Under the pieces are notes generated by a model. The model was not told the DNA's origin and made no database searches. It saw nothing but the letters and a program-made list of their open reading frames with translations. Positions 61,001 to 64,000 of a DNA stretch of 64,000 bases are shown here, piece after piece. The stretch spans positions 304,820 through 368,819 of the forward strand of contig JAMPAI010000001.1 in the NCBI GenBank assembly GCA_023667315.1, given 5' to 3'. The first letter of the stretch is position 1. Each line of letters begins with the position of its first letter. The translations under genes were made by a program, and so were the position numbers. Source of the stretch: Ruminococcus flavefaciens (lineage in GTDB: Bacteria > Bacteroidota > Bacteroidia > Bacteroidales > P3).

Positions 61001-64000
61001 AACGAGGGAAGGCGGCCGGCAGGTGTCTTCCGGCTGGACCGATCCGGACGGACTGACCCTGGTGTATGACGCCGAGAGCACGGTGTCCAGGACGGAACGG
61101 GGAGAATTCAAATGGAATGACGTGGTTCTGAATGAACCGTACGTCTACGATGGCGGGGATCTGGTGATTATGGTGGAACACAAAGGCAACGACAAAAAGA
61201 ATTACTTCCTGAAGAACACCGCCGCACAGGACATCCACAGGAGTTACGCCAAAGACAGACCGGAAGAGGCGTGCACCGTGGAGGCCGCCTTAAAGGAAAA
61301 CGCAAGCCCCGACAGGGAGTACCCGACCCTCAGGTTCATCTACGATATGCCCAGCGTCATCGTAACGGGCAAGGTGGTGGATGAGGACGGTCTTCCCGTG
61401 GCTGAGGCCGCGGTGTTGCTTGCCGGCGGCGGGGTCGTGTACCGCGCCCGGACAGCGGGCGACGGTGCCTTTTCCATGAACATAGGCCGGATGGGTATGG
61501 ACTATGTGCTGACGGTCGAAGCCGACGGACTGTTCTTCGCTCCCGAGACCGTTCAGGTGGCAGAAGGGGATATGGATCTCGGAACGCTCGAGATGACGGC
61601 GCATCCGGTCAGGCTTTCCGTGGCCGTGGATGGCGGCGAAGGTCTGCCCCTGAACGGCTTGACGGCGGTTGTGAAGGCCGACGGATCGACCAGGACCTAT
61701 ACGCAAAAAAGCGATGCCGAAACCACCCGGGACACCCTTGTTTTCGAAAACCTCAAGGCCGGCCTGTATCATGCCACCTTGACGCATCCCGCCTATAAGG
61801 ACACCACATTTGACGTTGATTTGGAAAGAGATACGGTGCTGCGGGTGGGCATCAAGGGCAACGACCCCCTGTATGTTGCCGGAAAGGTGTTGTCGTCGGT
61901 CAACGACAGGCCGCTGGCGGGTGCCGACGTCCGTTTGCATGATGTGTTGTACGGCTTTGGATACGAAGCCACCACCGGAACCGACGGCACCTACCGCATG
62001 GCGGTGCGTATCGCCGGCAAGTATGTCCGCACGGTTACCGCGCTCTCGCACCGCAAGGGCGTGGATACGGTAACGGTGGCCGCTTCGGAGCAGGATGTTC
62101 CGTTGAGCGACGTTACCTTGCGCCTCGACAATATCGTGGTGGTGCTTAACGTTACCTCCAGCCAGAACCTGAACGGAGCCGTGGCGGTGCTTACCGACAA
62201 TGCGGATGCCCGGAACACGCAAACGGCCAGCATCTCCGGCACCCGCTTCGTGTTCGACAACCTGCTGCCCGCCGTCTATACCCTTACCGTCAAACGCGGC
62301 GAAACGGTGCTTTACACCGATGATGAATTCGAAGTCGTCGCCAGCCGCGACGAAGACATCACCATCGGCCAGATTGCCGGAAACGGCACGCTTACCGTAA
62401 AGGTGGCCACCGACAACGGCGATGAGGCCACCGGAGCCGAAATCTATCTGATGAACGAGTACAGCGGAATCGTTTACGATGAATTCGTGGGCAGTGCGGG
62501 TGTTATGGTGTTCGAGGATATTTCTTTCGGAACCTATCGGTTCGGCGTGTATAAGGACGGTTTCCTCCCGCACGAGGAACTGCTGGAATTCGTTTCCGAC
62601 GCCACGATCGAAATCACGCTGAAGGAACACCGTATCGCGCCCTACGCCCTCAATGCCGAAGCCGTTTACAATACCGGGAACGGAAAGGCCGATATCCGGA
62701 TGGAATGGAACAATATCGGTGAATACTACTACGACGGTTTCGAAGACCACGAAGACTTCGCCATCGAATTCGAGCCCTGGACATTGATCGACGGCGACGG
62801 CCTGGGTACGGCCGCCGTCAGGAACGCGGTTTATCCGCACAGGGGCGAACCTGTGGCCGCCATGGTGTTCAATCCCTATTCCACCACGCCGGCCAGCACC
62901 AACGCCGCCTTCGCCCCGCTTACGGGTGCCAAGTACATGGCCCTCTTCAATGCCGTGGGTGGACCCAGCGACGACTGGGCCATCGCCCCCAAGCGCATGA
63001 TACGCAAGGGCGACATGCTGATGGTAAGTTTCCGTCAGTTGATGGAAGGCGCGCTGCCCGAACACTTTACGATTTGCGTTTCCACCACGGGAACCGACCC
63101 GGAAGACTTTATGGTGGTTTCGAATGGAAACTACATCGCTTCCGAAGCACGCTGGATGACGTTTACGGGTGATATGTCTTCTTTTGCCGGACAAGAGGTT
63201 TACGTGGCCATCCACTGCATTTCCGACAATACGGGCGACATGCTGATGATCGACGACTTCTTTATCGGCGCCGTGCCAGACAAGATGGCTTCCGTTCCGG
63301 CGGGCAAGTGGCTGAACCAGCCTAAGGCCGGCGAGTTCCGCATTTACCTCGACGGAGAATTCGTAAAGAGCGTGAACACCACTTCGTACACCTTTGCCGA
63401 TATGGCTCCCGGCGTTCACACCGTGGGCGTTTCGCAGATGTACAAGGGTGGAGAGTCCGAAATCACCACGGCGCAGGTTACCGTCGACGACTACAAGACA
63501 GTATCGGGCAAATGGGAACTGAACCTTTCGACCAACACGAACGAATCCTGTCAGGACGCCCAGGTAAGCCTTACGGATAAAGACGGAAACCGTACCGTCT
63601 ATACCGTGGACGCCGACAACAAGGTAACGGTGAACTACCTCCGTTACGGCGACTACACGCTCCGGGTGAACCTGAACGGTTTCGATCCGGTTTCGCAGAC
63701 GATTTCGCATAAGACGGCCTCGGTTACCGACATCGAGCTGGTGGAAAGCATCATCGCGCCCGCCAATCTGTTCGTAAGTCTGTCTAAGTCCGGAGAATCG
63801 TATCTGGGTACATTCACCTGGAACACGAAGGACGGCTTCAACGAAAGTTTCGAATCCTACGCCGACTTTACGCAGGACATCGGGGACTGGAAGAACATCG
63901 ACCGCGACGGACTGAAGAATTTCGGCGTTTCCAATTGCTCTTTCCCAGGCATGGGCGAGGCTTCAGCGGCTATCGTGTACAATCCTTCGGCCACCACGCC
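58047..64000 (+). CDS. Giant modular surface protein (partial, runs past the window end)
   Basis: An open frame of at least 1984 codons starts at ATG 58047 and is still open at 64000. I checked the frame by reading across it and met no stop. It begins with a signal peptide (MKRLYKILGLLCLVLLPIIG, then KAQ). A Bacteroidetes surface domain (FFYRNSISQVIYTREEL, about residues 45-150) recurs at about 915-1053 (FYKYSLSEFLYPEARLG). Cleaved-adhesin-like segments begin at LLESFEG, LCESFESDEWLPLGW, YYYDGFEDHEDF and FNESFESYADF. From about residue 1105, carboxypeptidase-regulatory-like repeats appear (VTGKVVDEDGLPVAEAAV; VAGKVLSSVNDRPLAGADV). A T9SS sorting domain is expected at the unseen C-terminus. 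Binding to host or food polymers is likely but not shown. Confidence 0.88.
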   Translation, partial: MKRLYKILGLLCLVLLPIIGKAQETMTVGGAWVNEPGTLQACPIGFFYRNSISQVIYTREELSELSGNMITALTYTLSEKATKNFSVVDIYIGEIESEAFTEQKFISTMGMEKVATINLGTFDSKTLQLPLDNPYMYDGGSNLIVSIIRKNDPIYENRIFESFDNGTSGDEVKNQCIYANTDHSELEAEDISDIDFHRISDNKKGYGKIRPITTFTYEIRSEEAVLKLSHRELAFGWQRAGQTGAQMAFKVVNPGAKTLTIGSVTIPEGLGTITPDPAGVTVATDGEKEFTFTLSGTQGTYSGDVVFNAPGADPAANTATMHVSGMVYPQTALLESFEGSGILPPLFRNRTGGCSVRENGGPDVAHYGERCVGFGSSADTLVFPKMRGTVYMHLKADIGEPAVSILQSSDLRTWSEVEWDKPTLTTTYQEVKIDLTSQEASFLAVAGKAFSLDHILIPDPVIPAHDLNFVSWTTPDVLNERSEAEFTVTVSNWGTSEETVVLELIDQENRVLATKNGGALAAKESKEYTMAWTPGEGDRNISSLQCRIVLAGDEDATNQTSPVKPAKVVPYLPVAVFSPASLFFDALPLNVGSATLDLKISNTGIAPLNVSGIAVPAPFSLDVEAPFTVKAKADTTVKVRMERKDFAGVYAGKVVVSYEGGTHEVSVAGLVRTRSSLCESFESDEWLPLGWSRGAADKGWKRAQYGAQNGSYYAECGSEADTLVTPRLNVKNGDRLLFWAQRGSELAVLYSADLKTWKELGRYRDLGFGWKGFCVEFPEGGELYVAFAGSGSPWVDYVQGPERVVAERDLRVVGVPVCPAAGNKYADVEYGVYVQNLGSLPAVDYTVQLLQGDKVLASQPGVAVEHMDTATVRVVYLPMEEGLLEDLRFRVVYAGDADESNNGSAPFSLLVRPEFYGEIVVGQTEDVYTNTTTGFWKSFYKYSLSEFLYPEARLGIRKGSEIKTLSYAVTLQDNEAVVPLRVWMGTREGGRQVSSGWTDPDGLTLVYDAESTVSRTERGEFKWNDVVLNEPYVYDGGDLVIMVEHKGNDKKNYFLKNTAAQDIHRSYAKDRPEEACTVEAALKENASPDREYPTLRFIYDMPSVIVTGKVVDEDGLPVAEAAVLLAGGGVVYRARTAGDGAFSMNIGRMGMDYVLTVEADGLFFAPETVQVAEGDMDLGTLEMTAHPVRLSVAVDGGEGLPLNGLTAVVKADGSTRTYTQKSDAETTRDTLVFENLKAGLYHATLTHPAYKDTTFDVDLERDTVLRVGIKGNDPLYVAGKVLSSVNDRPLAGADVRLHDVLYGFGYEATTGTDGTYRMAVRIAGKYVRTVTALSHRKGVDTVTVAASEQDVPLSDVTLRLDNIVVVLNVTSSQNLNGAVAVLTDNADARNTQTASISGTRFVFDNLLPAVYTLTVKRGETVLYTDDEFEVVASRDEDITIGQIAGNGTLTVKVATDNGDEATGAEIYLMNEYSGIVYDEFVGSAGVMVFEDISFGTYRFGVYKDGFLPHEELLEFVSDATIEITLKEHRIAPYALNAEAVYNTGNGKADIRMEWNNIGEYYYDGFEDHEDFAIEFEPWTLIDGDGLGTAAVRNAVYPHRGEPVAAMVFNPYSTTPASTNAAFAPLTGAKYMALFNAVGGPSDDWAIAPKRMIRKGDMLMVSFRQLMEGALPEHFTICVSTTGTDPEDFMVVSNGNYIASEARWMTFTGDMSSFAGQEVYVAIHCISDNTGDMLMIDDFFIGAVPDKMASVPAGKWLNQPKAGEFRIYLDGEFVKSVNTTSYTFADMAPGVHTVGVSQMYKGGESEITTAQVTVDDYKTVSGKWELNLSTNTNESCQDAQVSLTDKDGNRTVYTVDADNKVTVNYLRYGDYTLRVNLNGFDPVSQTISHKTASVTDIELVESIIAPANLFVSLSKSGESYLGTFTWNTKDGFNESFESYADFTQDIGDWKNIDRDGLKNFGVSNCSFPGMGEASAAIVYNPSATT

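Noticed and set aside
61290-63710. An 806-codon open frame on the minus strand in the last 3 kb
   Set aside because: The plus strand carries one continuous frame from 58047 to the window end with signal peptide and recognisable surface domains.

Overview
The window reads as a chromosomal stretch from a member of the Bacteroidota, most likely the order Bacteroidales, with an unusually G+C-rich genome for that phylum. The evidence is a SusC/SusD pair, six proteins with a type IX secretion (T9SS) C-terminal sorting domain, two DUF2723 membrane proteins, an Omp28-like protein, and promoters of the TAnnTTTG type with TTTG 19 bases upstream. Family or genus cannot be fixed from the sequence alone. 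No rRNA, CRISPR array, prophage or insertion sequence was found.

Layout. Positions 1-7497 hold the tail of a T9SS cargo protein, dnaK, a tRNA-dihydrouridine synthase, a DEDDh exonuclease, a secreted subtilisin-like protease and the cysteine desulfurase sufS. Positions 7606-17144 form one rightward block: two tandem DUF2723/TMEM260-like membrane proteins one base apart, a small four-helix membrane protein, an MFS transporter and a DUF2130 protein. Positions 17177-23968 run leftward with a membrane-bound nucleotide-sugar dehydratase and a susD-susC pair. A tRNA-Arg, a YeiH-type transporter and an Nfu scaffold follow (24274-25788). Positions 25884-34224 hold three leftward T9SS cargo proteins, one built of alternating repeat domains. 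A relatively AT-rich AlbA_2/ATPase regulator (34484-36007) carries five perfect copies of an 11-bp repeat inside its coding sequence.

Positions 36164-44139 are mostly housekeeping: ferritin, apt, an operon of an unknown coiled-coil protein with gmk and nadD, tdk, an M13 peptidase and an unknown protein with a transglutaminase-like Cys/His pair. That unknown protein sits 2 bases downstream of an LD-carboxypeptidase. Two tRNA-Leu genes separate this pair from an NlpC/P60 peptidase, so three genes with a plausible link to murein-peptide handling lie together. A 123-base imperfect palindrome abuts the tonB-like gene. Then come an M28 peptidase, pheS, a cyclophilin, comF, a coiled-coil membrane protein, a ROK kinase, a YraN-family protein and a reverse-type rubrerythrin. 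The last 10 kb hold two very large surface proteins; the second runs off the end of the window.

How the parts relate. A large share of the coding capacity serves the cell surface: T9SS cargo with cleaved-adhesin, chitobiase-C-terminal-like and carboxypeptidase-regulatory-like folds, a nutrient importer with a TonB-like protein elsewhere in the window, and candidate glycosyltransferases that could modify such cargo. The strongest candidates for new biology are the 11-bp repeat, whose copy number should switch the regulator's C-terminal domain on or off, the transglutaminase-like/LD-carboxypeptidase pair, the two-type alternating repeat protein, and the 123-base palindrome.
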